DNA of 23,808 nt from Thermodesulfobacteriota bacterium (GCA_030017815.1 JASEGX010000006.1:1-23808), one strand, 5' to 3'. Counted from the stretch's first letter, positions 15,075 to 23,791 are shown. Notes: a model not told the origin generated them from the letters alone. Made by a program: numbers and translations.

Positions 15075-15090
15075 GGTTAGCTTGCTAACC
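15075..15090. promoter_or_regulatory. Palindrome GGTTAGC-TT-GCTAACC in the hup leader
   Basis: Seven-base perfect arms around a TT centre, about 33-48 bases upstream of the hup start codon. It may be an operator or an RNA hairpin in the leader; its short spacing fits a dimeric DNA-binding protein better. Confidence 0.4.
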
Positions 15091-15147
15091 CTGGTGGCCT
15101 TATGTGTACTTACTTTAAGCCGGAGTATTCGCTAAAAAGCAGCCTAT

Positions 15148-15165
15148 ATCTTTATTTATAAAGAT
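15148..15165. promoter_or_regulatory. Palindrome ATCTTTAT-TT-ATAAAGAT upstream of hup
   Basis: Eight-base perfect arms around a TT centre, about 106 bases upstream of hup. The same arm-TT-arm layout as the palindrome at 15075-15090, but with a different sequence. Likely part of the hup promoter region. Confidence 0.4.
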
Positions 15166-15339
15166 TGCTGGGACAAATATCACATCTACATTAGGATTTC
15201 AACAAAAAAACAGCAAGATAAAATTTTTTTATTTTTTACAGTCGCAGGTCGGCACATTTAATATTAAAAATAGTGGGCTGCAATAGGAGGGGCGACTAAA
15301 GTATATAGGCCATTTTGCTTGGAAATTAGGACATTAACG

Positions 15340-15368
15340 TTGACAGGCATAGATAAAAATATTATCTT
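15340..15368 (+). promoter_or_regulatory. Sigma-70-type promoter of gmhA
   Basis: TTGACA (15340-15345), a 17-base spacer, then TATCTT (15363-15368). It is the clearest promoter in the window and leaves a short leader with AGGGGG before the GTG start at 15394. Confidence 0.65.
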
Positions 15369-15393
15369 GATCCCGCTTCGCAGGGGGTAGAAG

Positions 15394-15981
15394 GTGGATC
15401 ATATTATTCAGCAGAGTTTACAGGATTCCCTGAGAATAAAGGAAAAATTTATCCTGGAACATGCCGATCGAATTAAAGAATTGGCCGCATGGATTGCAGA
15501 GGTATTCGGCCGTGGCGGGAAACTGCTTATCTTCGGCAATGGCGGGAGTGCGGCTGATGCCCAGCATATAGCCGCAGAGTTTGTCAACCGCTTTATAATC
15601 GAAAGACCGCCCCTGCCCGCCTTAGCCTTAACCACAGACACGTCGATCTTGACCAGTATCAGTAATGATTATGACTATAGCGAGGTCTTTGCCAAGCAGA
15701 TAAGAGCCCTTGGTCGCAAAGGAGATATTGCCTTGGGTATCAGCACCAGCGGTAATTCTCCCAACGTAGTCAAGGGACTGGAAGTGTCCAGAGAGATGGG
15801 GATTAAAACCGTAGCCCTGGCCGGGAAGGATGGCGGCAGGATAGCCGGGGTGGCTGACCTGGCATTTGTCGTCTCTTCTGACCGGGTGCCGCGCGTGCAG
15901 GAGGCACATGGTCTGTTCGGGCACATTCTCTGTGAACTGGTGGATTATATCCTCTTTCAAAGCACATCCGTGCAGTCTTAA
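15394..15981 (+). CDS. gmhA: Phosphoheptose isomerase
   Basis: The 195-residue SIS-domain enzyme converts sedoheptulose 7-phosphate to D-glycero-D-manno-heptose 7-phosphate, the first step to the heptose of the lipopolysaccharide inner core. Seen are GNGGSAADAQHIAAEFVNRF, LTTDTSILTSISNDY, and GISTSGNSPNV, which match GmhA closely. Translation starts at GTG 15394 with AGGGGG six bases upstream. It opens a plus-strand run that continues with an unrelated-looking conserved protein, 31 bases later. No other heptose-pathway gene is in the window. Confidence 0.95.
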   Translation: MDHIIQQSLQDSLRIKEKFILEHADRIKELAAWIAEVFGRGGKLLIFGNGGSAADAQHIAAEFVNRFIIERPPLPALALTTDTSILTSISNDYDYSEVFAKQIRALGRKGDIALGISTSGNSPNVVKGLEVSREMGIKTVALAGKDGGRIAGVADLAFVVSSDRVPRVQEAHGLFGHILCELVDYILFQSTSVQS

Positions 15982-16012
15982 TCATCTCTGCATTGGAACA
16001 GGTTTTTTAAAA

Positions 16013-16972
16013 ATGAAGCAAAAGATCGGGCCGATTGACACTGGAAAAATCAAGACCTATAGTCTTAAAGAAAGAGAGAGCAGGGTTTCCCGAGAACGTT
16101 TTGGCCGGGCTATCCGGCCCGGGGCCCGGTTCTCTGATTTTTTGCAGGCACTGCCCGATATCCTGGCAGGTAGTGATTTACGTACCATTGTAAAAAGGGT
16201 GGCTGAGTCCGTCCGTAATGGCAGGCCGGTCCTGGTCGGGATGGGCGCCCATGTTATCAAGGTGGGCTTGAATCCCATCCTGATTACTCTTATGGAAAAG
16301 GGCGTTGTTTCCGGTCTGGCCGTAAACGGGGCCTGTATTATCCACGACACAGAAATAGCCATGGTAGGCCGGACCTCCGAGGATGTGGCTGCGGTACTGG
16401 GCGGCGGCGATTTTGGCATGGCTGAGGAAACGGGCGGCTTGCTCAATGAGGCTATAATCCGGGGGGCACGGGAAGGTCTGGGGCTTGGTGAAGCAGTGGG
16501 TAAAAAGATACTGGAAAGTGGCTTACCTTACGCCCATTTGAGCTTGCTGGCCACAGCAGCCAGGCTGGATATTCCGCTGACGGTTCACGTGGCTATCGGC
16601 ACCGATATCATCCATATGCATCCAAAGGCCGATGGCGCGGCTATAGGAAATACCAGCCTGCAAGATTTTAGGCTTTTTTGCAGCCTGGTAGCTATGCTGG
16701 AAGGTGGGGTATATTTTAATATCGGTTCAGCGGTAATCCTCCCGGAGGTCTTTTTAAAGGCTCTCAGTGTGGCCCGGAACCTCGGCCACGAGGTGAAACA
16801 GTTTACAACCGTGAATATGGACTTTATCCGTCATTATCGGCCCATGACTAATGTGGTTTCCCGGCCCACAATGGAAGGCGGCCAGGGTTATTGTCTGGTC
16901 GGACATCATGAGATTATGATGCCGCTGCTGGCCGCGGCCATCCTGGAAGAGTTAGAGGCGGGCCGGGATTAA
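16013..16972 (+). CDS. Conserved protein of unknown function, Rossmann-like
   Basis: The 319-residue product starts at ATG 16013 with only a weak AGG upstream; a longer frame back to 15866 merely overlaps gmhA. It has glycine-rich and histidine-rich blocks that look strongly conserved: NGACIIHDTEIAMVGRTSEDV, GTDIIHMHP, NIGSAVILPEVFLKA and NVVSRPTMEGGQGYCLVGHHE. I recall similar proteins, unnamed, in several phyla, and some likeness to deoxyhypusine synthase-type NAD-binding folds, but I cannot confirm this. No membrane segment is seen. The next gene starts 2 bases after its stop. The clustered His residues suggest an enzyme. Confidence 0.7.
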   Translation: MKQKIGPIDTGKIKTYSLKERESRVSRERFGRAIRPGARFSDFLQALPDILAGSDLRTIVKRVAESVRNGRPVLVGMGAHVIKVGLNPILITLMEKGVVSGLAVNGACIIHDTEIAMVGRTSEDVAAVLGGGDFGMAEETGGLLNEAIIRGAREGLGLGEAVGKKILESGLPYAHLSLLATAARLDIPLTVHVAIGTDIIHMHPKADGAAIGNTSLQDFRLFCSLVAMLEGGVYFNIGSAVILPEVFLKALSVARNLGHEVKQFTTVNMDFIRHYRPMTNVVSRPTMEGGQGYCLVGHHEIMMPLLAAAILEELEAGRD

Positions 16973-16974
16973 GC

Positions 16975-17358
16975 ATGGAGAAACACATCCACATAGATGC
17001 TTCTGGCAGGCGGATCGAAGCCGTATTGAATGATACGGACACAGCCCGGGCGATCTGGGAGGCACTGCCGATAGAGAGCGAGTGTCAGACTTGGGGCAAA
17101 GAGATATATTTTTCTATCCCGGTTCATGCCCCCCTTGAGATCGGGGCACGTCAGACTGTAGAAAGGGGGGCGCTCGGCTACTGGCCGACTGGTCATGCCT
17201 TTTGTATCTTTTGGGGCCCGACACCAGCCAGTAAGGGCGACGAAATCAGGGCGGCCAGCGCAGTCAACATCATCGGACAGGTAACAAAAGGGATAGAAAT
17301 TTTGGATGATGTCGAGGCCGGGACGCTGATCAGCGTAAGACGTGCCAGCGTTTTGTAG
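16975..17358 (+). CDS. Cyclophilin-like fold protein (TM1367 family)
   Basis: The 127-residue product matches the small cyclophilin-like family (DUF369/TM1367) by the segments RAIWEALPIES, TWGKEIYFSIPV, GALGYWPTGHAFCIFWGPTPAS and INIIGQV-like VNIIGQVTKGIEIL. Members have the cyclophilin beta-barrel but lack the classical prolyl isomerase active-site residues, and their role is unknown. It begins 2 bases after the preceding stop, so it is translated from the same message. A conserved pairing with that protein could point to a shared role, but this is inference. Confidence 0.8.
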   Translation: MEKHIHIDASGRRIEAVLNDTDTARAIWEALPIESECQTWGKEIYFSIPVHAPLEIGARQTVERGALGYWPTGHAFCIFWGPTPASKGDEIRAASAVNIIGQVTKGIEILDDVEAGTLISVRRASVL

Positions 17359-17375
17359 TTTAGGAGGAATAAAGA

Positions 17376-17594
17376 ATGCCTATTTTTGAGTTCCACTGCC
17401 TGGATTGTGGAAAAGACTTTGAGACTTTAGTACTCAGTAAATCAGACCAGATTGATTGCCCCAAATGCCATAGCACTCATCTGGAGAGGCTGATGTCCTC
17501 CTGCGCCTTTAAAAGTGGGAGTAAGTTTACGAGCACAGCCAGCTCAAGTAGCTGTACAAGTTGCTCCAGCAAATCGTGCAGCACGTGTCATTAA
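17376..17594 (+). CDS. FmdB-family zinc ribbon protein
   Basis: A 72-residue protein opening MPIFEFHCLDCGKDFE, then CPKC, giving the CxxC...CxxC zinc ribbon of the FmdB family (putative regulatory proteins, function poorly known). The C-terminal 20 residues are almost only Ser, Thr, Cys and Lys (CTSCSSKSCSTCH at the end), a common but unexplained tail in deltaproteobacterial members that adds five cysteines. AGGAGGA (17362-17368) precedes the ATG. The stop is followed by a hairpin terminator, so it ends the gmhA transcription unit. Confidence 0.85.
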   Translation: MPIFEFHCLDCGKDFETLVLSKSDQIDCPKCHSTHLERLMSSCAFKSGSKFTSTASSSSCTSCSSKSCSTCH

Positions 17595-17607
17595 TATTGA
17601 ACATATT

Positions 17608-17645
17608 CCGGCAGCCTTCCTGAGGTGGAGGCTGCCGGTTTTTTA
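17608..17645 (+). terminator. Rho-independent terminator between fmdB and hemC
   Basis: CCGGCAGCC (17608-17616) pairs perfectly with GGCTGCCGG (17630-17638), followed by TTTTTTAT. It lies 14 bases after the fmdB stop and about 35 bases before hemC, so hemC either has its own start of transcription or depends on read-through. Confidence 0.85.
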
Positions 17646-17679
17646 TGTTTTTTGCCCGGTTAAGATAAGGAACTTAGAT

Positions 17680-18624
17680 ATGCCGTTTGACTTGAAAAAC
17701 ATACGCATCGGGACCCGTGGCAGTGCCTTGGCCATGACCCAATCTACATGGGTTAAGGATGAGATCGAGGCCAGGTTACCGGATTCCCGGGTTTCCTTAG
17801 TCAAGATAACTACTCAAGGCGATAAGATACTGGATGTTCCTCTGGCGAAAGTCGGGGGAAAGGGCCTTTTTGTCAAGGAAATTGAGGAGGCCCTTTTACG
17901 GGGTGAGATTGACCTGGCCGTGCACAGTATGAAGGATGTCCCTACGGATTTGCCGGCTGAACTTCATATTGGTATTACAACAGAAAGGGAAGACCCCCGA
18001 GATGTGCTTATCACTCAAGGAGGAGAAAAACTTGGCGGCCTTCCTTTAAAGGCCCGGATCGGCACGAGCAGTCTTCGACGCAGTGCCCAACTCCTGGCCT
18101 ATCGGGGAGATTTTGAGATCATTTCACTCCGGGGGAATTTGGATACGCGCATACGGAAACTAAAGACAGAGTCCCTGCACGCGGTAATTGTGGCCGCGGC
18201 CGGTATCAATCGCATGGGCATTAAAGACGTGATTACTGAATATCTGCCGGTTGAGATTATGCTGCCGGCTATTGGGCAGGGGGCGCTCGGTATTGAACTT
18301 CGCCGTGAAGATAAAGACCTCTTAGCGGCCATTTCTTTCTTGAATCACAGTGAGACGGCTATAGCCGTCCAGGCCGAGCGGGCTTATTTGAAAAGGCTCG
18401 AGGGCGGCTGTCAGGTGCCGATCGGGGCCTTTGGGGAGATACGGGATGGGCGGCTTATCCTGCGCGGTATCGTGGCCGATCCTTCAGGCAAGCCCCTTTT
18501 TAAGAAGGATATAGTCGGCCCGCTAAGTGAGCCGGAAGGGCTGGGAACGGCCCTGGCTGAGGATATTTTGGATATGGGCGCACGGCAGGTGCTGGAAGAG
18601 GTATACGAACGAACCCTGGATTAA
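17680..18624 (+). CDS. hemC: Porphobilinogen deaminase (hydroxymethylbilane synthase)
   Basis: The 314-residue enzyme polymerises four porphobilinogen units to hydroxymethylbilane. Seen are IRIGTRGSALAMTQ at the start, VHSMKDVPTDLP, GTSSLRRSAQL, and LEGGCQVPIGAF, whose Cys holds the dipyrromethane cofactor. I use ATG 17680 with AAGGA nine bases before it, not the longer frame that extends back over the terminator. It is followed after 13 bases by the methyltransferase/synthase fusion, so both steps to uroporphyrinogen III are adjacent. Confidence 0.97.
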   Translation: MPFDLKNIRIGTRGSALAMTQSTWVKDEIEARLPDSRVSLVKITTQGDKILDVPLAKVGGKGLFVKEIEEALLRGEIDLAVHSMKDVPTDLPAELHIGITTEREDPRDVLITQGGEKLGGLPLKARIGTSSLRRSAQLLAYRGDFEIISLRGNLDTRIRKLKTESLHAVIVAAAGINRMGIKDVITEYLPVEIMLPAIGQGALGIELRREDKDLLAAISFLNHSETAIAVQAERAYLKRLEGGCQVPIGAFGEIRDGRLILRGIVADPSGKPLFKKDIVGPLSEPEGLGTALAEDILDMGARQVLEEVYERTLD

Positions 18625-18637
18625 TGGAAAAATAACG

Positions 18638-20188
18638 ATGTCCAGTACTCAAATGAAGAAGAGCGGAAAGGTATTTCTGGTAGGGGCCGGGCCGGGCGAT
18701 CCGGGCCTGATTACGGTCAAGGCCAGAGAGGTCCTGGGTGAGGCCGAGGTGGTCATATATGACTATCTGGCCAGTAAGCGCCACCTTGACTATGTCCCGG
18801 AAGAGGCGGAGCGCATCTATGTGGGGAAAAAAGGCGGCTGCCATACTATGGCCCAGGAGGATATAAACCGCCTCATTGTCGAACGTGCCAGGGAAGGGAA
18901 ACGTGTGGTACGTCTTAAGGGCGGAGATCCTTTCATCTTTGGCCGGGGTGGAGAGGAGGCCGAGGAGTTGGTTGAGGCTGGAGTGCCGTTTGAGGTGGTC
19001 CCCGGCGTAACTTCCGGGATTGCAGCGGCCGCCTATGCGGGCATACCGCTCACCCACCGCCGCTATACCACAAACGTGGCCTTCATTACCGGGCATGAGG
19101 ACCCGACCAAGGAGGAAAGCGGTATTGCCTGGGATAAGATCGCTACCGGCATAGGGACACTCGTTTTTTTTATGGGGGTAAAAAACCTTCCCCATATTGT
19201 AGAGAATCTCGTTGCGAATGGGCGGTCTCCCGAGACGCCCTGCGCAGTCATCCGCTGGGGTACGACCCTCAAACAGGAGACGGTCGTGGGGCGCCTTTTA
19301 GATATCGTGCGATTGGTGAAGGAGAAAGGTCTGAAACCACCGGCCATAACCGTGGTGGGCGAGGTGGTAGGTTTACGGGAATCTCTCTCCTGGTTTGAAA
19401 ATAAGCCTCTTTTTGGAAGACGTATTGTGGTTACCCGCACGCGGGAACAGGCGAGTGATCTGGTGAAAAAACTCGAAGAGTTGGGCGCGGCCTGCGAGGA
19501 ATTTCCCACCATCCGCATTGTCCCTCCTGATAGCTGGGAGCCGCTGGATAAGGCCATAAAGGACATCGAAGAATTTGACTGGGTCATCTTTACGAGTGTT
19601 AACGGCGTTAAGAATTTTTTGCTGAGGTTAAAGGCTACCGGCTGTGACCTTCGTTCTCTGAGTGCGTGCAAGGTGGCTGCTATCGGCCCCAAGACAGCCG
19701 AGATGCTGGAAGACCTCTACCTTAAACTGGATTTTGTCCCTTCCGAATACCGGGCTGAGGGCATTATTGAAGGTCTGAAGGCCATGGGTATAGCCGGTAA
19801 AAAAGCGCTTATCCCCCGGGCGGAGGTGGCGAGAGAGATATTGCCGGAGAAGCTGGTCGAGGCTGGTGCAGTGGTGGAGGTGGTACCCGCCTACAAGACA
19901 ATCAAACCGGAGGCGGAAGAGGCCGAGGCCCTGGTTAAGCTCCTGGAAGGTAGAGAAATCGATATGGTGACCTTTACCAGCTCATCTACGGTCAGCAATT
20001 TCGTGGAAATGCTGGGAAGAGACCGGGTCGCCTCCCTGCTTAAAGGTGTGGACATCGCCTGCATCGGGCCGATTACCGCGGAGACGGCGCAAAAATTTGG
20101 TATTCAGACCCAGGTCATGCCTCAGGAATACACCATCGACAGCATGGTGCGAAGTATCGAGGCATTTTACCGCGACAAGCATCGATAA
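18638..20188 (+). CDS. cobA-hemD: Uroporphyrinogen-III C-methyltransferase / uroporphyrinogen-III synthase fusion
   Basis: The 516-residue product is bifunctional. Residues about 8-250 are the SAM-dependent methyltransferase (SUMT): [12 protein letters not shown] (15-26), [16 protein letters not shown] (92-107), VVPGVTSG, and the C-terminal [11 protein letters not shown]. Residues about 258-516 are the synthase: [11 protein letters not shown] at its start, [23 protein letters not shown] and ACIGPITAE. It takes hydroxymethylbilane to uroporphyrinogen III and on to precorrin-2, feeding siroheme, cobalamin or the siroheme-dependent heme route. Such fusions are established in sulfate reducers. 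Start choice between ATG 18638 and 18653 is open, since neither has a strong ribosome binding site. Downstream the gene converges on the regulator gene. Confidence 0.95.
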   Translation: MSSTQMKKSGKVFLVGAGPGDPGLITVKAREVLGEAEVVIYDYLASKRHLDYVPEEAERIYVGKKGGCHTMAQEDINRLIVERAREGKRVVRLKGGDPFIFGRGGEEAEELVEAGVPFEVVPGVTSGIAAAAYAGIPLTHRRYTTNVAFITGHEDPTKEESGIAWDKIATGIGTLVFFMGVKNLPHIVENLVANGRSPETPCAVIRWGTTLKQETVVGRLLDIVRLVKEKGLKPPAITVVGEVVGLRESLSWFENKPLFGRRIVVTRTREQASDLVKKLEELGAACEEFPTIRIVPPDSWEPLDKAIKDIEEFDWVIFTSVNGVKNFLLRLKATGCDLRSLSACKVAAIGPKTAEMLEDLYLKLDFVPSEYRAEGIIEGLKAMGIAGKKALIPRAEVAREILPEKLVEAGAVVEVVPAYKTIKPEAEEAEALVKLLEGREIDMVTFTSSSTVSNFVEMLGRDRVASLLKGVDIACIGPITAETAQKFGIQTQVMPQEYTIDSMVRSIEAFYRDKHR

Positions 20189-20304
20189 GAAACTGCTTGC
20201 CCCATCATCAATGGACGCATTTCTCTCGCCACCTGTTCGGACAAGGCGTCTTCGGCAACATCCATATCATACCGACTCTGCTAACGTACATTCTTATAAT
20301 AAAC

Positions 20305-21681
20305 TCACGCTAGAGACTCCAGGATGCCGTATTTCTTTATCTTTCTCCACAAGGTGGTCCGTGGGATCGCCAGGATTTTTGCAGCCCTTACTTTATTGTA
20401 ATTCGTTGCTTCAAGCACCCGTATTATATGGGCTTTTTCCTGCTCGTCAAGGGGGAGTAAATCGCTGGTTTCAACGGTCTCTACTTCCAGATGGCCAAGG
20501 TCTTCCGGAAGTTCGCTTTCATCAATCCATTTCCCTTCCCCTAAGGCCACGGCACTGGATACGATATGTTCAAGTTCCCTGACATTTCCCGGGAAAGAAT
20601 AGTTCGTCAAGATATTCAAGGCGTGTCTAGTAAGTCCCTTAATTTGTTTGTTGTATAACCGGTTGTATCGTTCTGTAAAGTGTTCTATAAGGAGTCGGAT
20701 ATCCTCCTTGCGTTCTCTGAGTGAAGGGGTGCGTATCATAACCACTTTCAGGCGAAAATAAAGGTCCTCCCGAAATCGACCGGCTTTTATTTCGTTTTCC
20801 AGATCCTTGTTGGTTGCGGATATAACCCTGATGTCCAGGTCAACAGGACTTGATCCACCCACCCTGAGCAGTTTTTTTTCCTGGATGACTCTGAGCAGCT
20901 TGACCTGCATGGACAGAGGCATTTCACCTATTTCATCAAGAAATACAGTCCCCCCTTGTCCGGCTTCTAGTAATCCCACCTTGATGCTCTCCGCACCGGT
21001 AAAGGCCCCTTTTTCATGTCCGAAAAGTTCATTTGAAATCAAATCCTCGGTAAAGCTGCCGCAATTGAAACTTATAAAAGGTCTATCTTTTCTTGGGCTG
21101 CCAAAATGGATTGCTCGTGCGACCAACTCCTTACCTGTTCCGCTTTCCCCCTGGATAAGAACATTACAGTTTATTTTAGAGACCTTGTTTATTATTTTGA
21201 TCAATTCGCGTATGGGGGCACTGATGCCGATAATTTCCCTGACATTATCTTTTCGGAGAAGATCCTCCTTAAGGCGCTTATTTTCATGGACCAGTCGCGA
21301 CTTATCCACCGCTCGGTTTACTATAAGCATGGCCTCATCCGGGGTGAAGGGCTTTTCAATATAGTAAAAAGCCCCCCTTTTTACTGCTTCTACAGCATTT
21401 TCGATAGATGCATAGCCGGTAATCATGATCACTTCCGTCTTGGGGGAATTTGCCTTGATCTTGTCCAGGACCTCCATTCCGTCCATTCCCGGCATACGGA
21501 TATCGGTCAACACGATATCGAAAGGGATTATTTCCATTCGATCGAAGGCGTTGCTGGCCTCCAGAAACGTTTCCACATGAAAACCGCTTTTGCTTATTTT
21601 CCTCTGTAAATTACGCAGCACCAAAGGCTCGTCGTCAATGACCGCAATCCGTATCAAATTGTGTTCATCGTCCCTTTTCAA
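20305..21681 (-). CDS. Sigma-54-dependent response regulator, NtrC family
   Basis: The 458-residue product has three domains. The receiver (10-125) has the acidic pair Asp16-Asp17, phosphoacceptor Asp60 (VLTDIRMPG) and Lys110 (YIEKPF). The AAA+ domain (about 150-385) has Walker A GESGTGKE (178-185), the sigma-54 contact loop GAFTGA (225-230) and FLDEIG. The C-terminal Fis-type helix-turn-helix reads NKVRAAKILAIPRTTLWRKIKK. It therefore activates sigma-54 promoters when phosphorylated, presumably by the kinase 49 bases upstream. The start is a TTG at 21681 with GGAGG ten bases before it. The regulated genes are not apparent, and I found no good -24/-12 promoter in the window. Confidence 0.95.
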   Translation of the reverse strand: MKRDDEHNLIRIAVIDDEPLVLRNLQRKISKSGFHVETFLEASNAFDRMEIIPFDIVLTDIRMPGMDGMEVLDKIKANSPKTEVIMITGYASIENAVEAVKRGAFYYIEKPFTPDEAMLIVNRAVDKSRLVHENKRLKEDLLRKDNVREIIGISAPIRELIKIINKVSKINCNVLIQGESGTGKELVARAIHFGSPRKDRPFISFNCGSFTEDLISNELFGHEKGAFTGAESIKVGLLEAGQGGTVFLDEIGEMPLSMQVKLLRVIQEKKLLRVGGSSPVDLDIRVISATNKDLENEIKAGRFREDLYFRLKVVMIRTPSLRERKEDIRLLIEHFTERYNRLYNKQIKGLTRHALNILTNYSFPGNVRELEHIVSSAVALGEGKWIDESELPEDLGHLEVETVETSDLLPLDEQEKAHIIRVLEATNYNKVRAAKILAIPRTTLWRKIKKYGILESLA

Positions 21682-21730
21682 GGTCGAGCATCCTCCGACA
21701 CCAATTTATCCGCATCATAATTTGGCATTT

Positions 21731-23278
21731 TTAATATCCGCGGGAATATCTATCGAAGGGAAGCATTACGGTAAATGTAGTGGACTTTCCCTCTTCGCTT
21801 GCAACCTTAATCCGGCCCCCGTGCTTAGTCACGATTCCCTGAGAAACAGAGAGGCCAAGACCGGTGCCTTTACCTACTGATTTGGTAGTAAAGAACGGAT
21901 CGAATATATGAGGCAAAATGTGGCCCGGTATACCGCAACCATTGTCCTGGACATGAACAGCCAAAAACCCGGGCGTGGGGGCATTTTCAACACGAATTTC
22001 GATCTTACCATTTTTCCCGACCGCGTCTAAAGCATTCAGAATAAGGTTCAAAAATACCTGTTTCAACTGTTGCTTGTCTCCACGTATCTGGGGGAGCTTG
22101 GGTTGGGCCTTAACTTCGATGTTTACGCCGGAAACTTTGGCCTGATTGAGTGCTAATTTGGTTGTTGTATCCACTAGGGCACCCAAATCAATAGGTTCAG
22201 AGACAGACTCACTTTCCCGTGTAAAGTCGAGCAGGTTGCGTACGATACTCCGCGACCGAGCTGTCTCGCCAATGATATCGTTAATCATTTCCACTTGTTC
22301 AGTTTCAGACAGGTCTTTGTAGTCTTCCAGCAATAAATGCGCTGTGAGCATAATATTATTAAGCGGATTGTTTAACTCATGGGCTACCCCTGCGGTCAAG
22401 GTTCCGATCGCTCTTAGCTTGTGTGACTCCAGCATAGAGGTCTGATGTGAATCAAGCTCCTTGAGCATTCGGTTAATAGCTACCTCCACGGTGGTAAATT
22501 CATCGCGATATTTGCGTATTGGTGTAACCGGTGTAAAATCTCCCGTGGCTATTCTCTGTGTATGATCAACGAGGCGATTAAGCGGTTTCATAAACCTTTG
22601 CGACAGGAAATGTGTGACATAAATTATCAAAAAAAGCAGAACGACAAGAGAGTAGACAGGCACCCGCTGGATTAGGTCAAGCCATTCGTTGATCGAGTTC
22701 TGCTCCTCTGAAGCCAGAGAAGCCGCAACCGCTACCATCTCTTTACCGTGCTTTCTTAAAGTGATCTCGATCTCGTGTTTTCTTGCTGTGGTTTTACCCC
22801 CTTCCTTTTCTAAAACCACAAGTTCGTGCAGTAGCTCAATGTATGCATCGAGGTGTTTGACTATCTTTTTTGTATGCTGAGGTGAAACACTGATTTGTAG
22901 CTTTTCCAGGTTCTGGGACAAAATAATTTTGGCGTTCCTGGCACTCTGGACGGCATCATTTAGGTTTGTCCCGTACAAAAAATAATTTTTTTCCCACCTT
23001 CTGGCCTGCTCGATGTCAAAAAGATATCTTTCCCAGGTTTGAACCAGGTGGAGTTTTTTCTGGATCCGGTTTATGACAACCATGGAGCCTATGATAATGA
23101 CCATGGAAAGAATAAAAAACACAAGGAAACCGAGTATTACTTGTAATCGAAAACTGAAACTCGGCCGCTCGAGGAGCTTACGGTCGGCAAGTCGGCAAAA
23201 AGGGGCGTCTATCGTAGTGTTCTTGTTAGAGCCACCCTCTTTTGAACTTTTTGACTCAAATTCGATAGGATCAGCCAT
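21731..23278 (-). CDS. Membrane sensor histidine kinase with HAMP domain
   Basis: The 515-residue product has a cytoplasmic N-terminus of about 45 residues, a first membrane segment (about 46-70), a 135-residue largely helical, charged sensor region, and a second membrane segment (about 207-226). HAMP follows (227-275). The dimerisation and phosphoacceptor helix has AGVAHELNNPLNN with His300. The ATP-binding part has NLILNALDAV, DNGCGIP (Asp445), and FDPFFTTKSVGKGTGLGLS. All catalytic boxes are intact. The sensor looks like a four-helix-bundle type without a recognisable ligand pocket. No clear ribosome binding site precedes ATG 23278, so the start could be further in. It lies between two regulator genes. 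Confidence 0.93.
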   Translation of the reverse strand: MADPIEFESKSSKEGGSNKNTTIDAPFCRLADRKLLERPSFSFRLQVILGFLVFFILSMVIIIGSMVVINRIQKKLHLVQTWERYLFDIEQARRWEKNYFLYGTNLNDAVQSARNAKIILSQNLEKLQISVSPQHTKKIVKHLDAYIELLHELVVLEKEGGKTTARKHEIEITLRKHGKEMVAVAASLASEEQNSINEWLDLIQRVPVYSLVVLLFLIIYVTHFLSQRFMKPLNRLVDHTQRIATGDFTPVTPIRKYRDEFTTVEVAINRMLKELDSHQTSMLESHKLRAIGTLTAGVAHELNNPLNNIMLTAHLLLEDYKDLSETEQVEMINDIIGETARSRSIVRNLLDFTRESESVSEPIDLGALVDTTTKLALNQAKVSGVNIEVKAQPKLPQIRGDKQQLKQVFLNLILNALDAVGKNGKIEIRVENAPTPGFLAVHVQDNGCGIPGHILPHIFDPFFTTKSVGKGTGLGLSVSQGIVTKHGGRIKVASEEGKSTTFTVMLPFDRYSRGY

Positions 23279-23389
23279 GAAAAGCAGTTTATAACCTACT
23301 TTGTAACCTTAGTAATAAGCTATATAAACTAGCATGTCAGGATTTAATTATCAAGCCGCACAATTATTCTTGTTATCTCCGGTGACTTC
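23279..23389 (-). promoter_or_regulatory. Possible promoter region upstream of the kinase gene
   Basis: Between the lone receiver gene and the kinase there are 111 bases. On the minus strand a CTGACA box followed after 17 bases by TATTAC, within an A+T-rich stretch, could be a sigma-70-type promoter. The match is moderate. Confidence 0.25.
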
Positions 23390-23791
23390 CTATACTTCAG
23401 CCACAATATTTCCTGTGAACCCAAGGTCCTTTGCCGCTTTGGCAATGACTGTCCGGAGGTCATTGGGTCTGAACGGTTTTGCAATCATATCAAAAGCCCC
23501 CTTATCCATGGCTTCACGGGCCAGGGCGGCTGTAGCAAACCCGGTTATCATAATCACTTTAGTATGGTCTGATTTTTCTCTCGCGCGTTCCAATATTTCA
23601 ATGCCGTTCACTCCAGCCATCATGATGTCCGTCACGATAATGTCAAAAACTTTCTCCCGAATTCTCTCGAGAGCCTTATAGGGGTCTTCAAATACCTCCA
23701 CGTTACAGCCAATCTTGGCCAGTGCGGGCTTCAGCCTGTTTCCAACGATAGGTTCGTCATCCAGCAACAGGACGTCTAATCTCTCTTTCAT
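23390..23791 (-). CDS. Single-domain response regulator (receiver only)
   Basis: The 133-residue product is a stand-alone CheY-like receiver: acidic pair Asp11-Asp12 (LLLDDEP), phosphoacceptor Asp55 (IIVTDIMM), Thr83 (MITGFA) and Lys105 (IAKPFRP). No output domain follows; only about 15 residues extend past the fold. GGAGGA lies four bases before ATG 23791, which I prefer to the longer frame starting at 23803. It precedes the kinase and NtrC-type regulator on the same strand and may act as a phosphate sink or phosphorelay partner. The window ends 17 bases upstream, so further partners may lie beyond. Confidence 0.9.
   Translation of the reverse strand: MKERLDVLLLDDEPIVGNRLKPALAKIGCNVEVFEDPYKALERIREKVFDIIVTDIMMAGVNGIEILERAREKSDHTKVIMITGFATAALAREAMDKGAFDMIAKPFRPNDLRTVIAKAAKDLGFTGNIVAEV

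Larger units (their letters stand above)
15043..15393. other. Divergent A+T-rich regulatory region between hup and gmhA
   Basis: This 351-base space has no gene. It holds two perfect palindromes (15075-15090 and 15148-15165), a run of A- and T-tracts around 15200-15240 that would give bent DNA, a distant AGTCGC/GCGACT inverted pair (15240-15245 and 15292-15297), and the gmhA promoter at 15340-15368. It must drive both hup and gmhA. Confidence 0.7.

Noticed and set aside
15628..15985. Long minus-strand open frames opposite gmhA
   Set aside because: They lie antisense to a confident gene and have no family resemblance; shadows of the coding strand.
16057..16446. 129-residue minus-strand frame opposite the conserved unknown gene
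   Set aside because: Antisense of a well-conserved reading frame, Ser/Pro/Arg-rich, no ribosome binding site.
18500..19195. 231-residue minus-strand frame across hemC and cobA-hemD
   Set aside because: It spans two confident genes on the opposite strand and has no recognisable domain.
19063..19692. 209-residue minus-strand frame inside cobA-hemD
   Set aside because: Antisense shadow with Ser/Thr/Arg bias and no family match.
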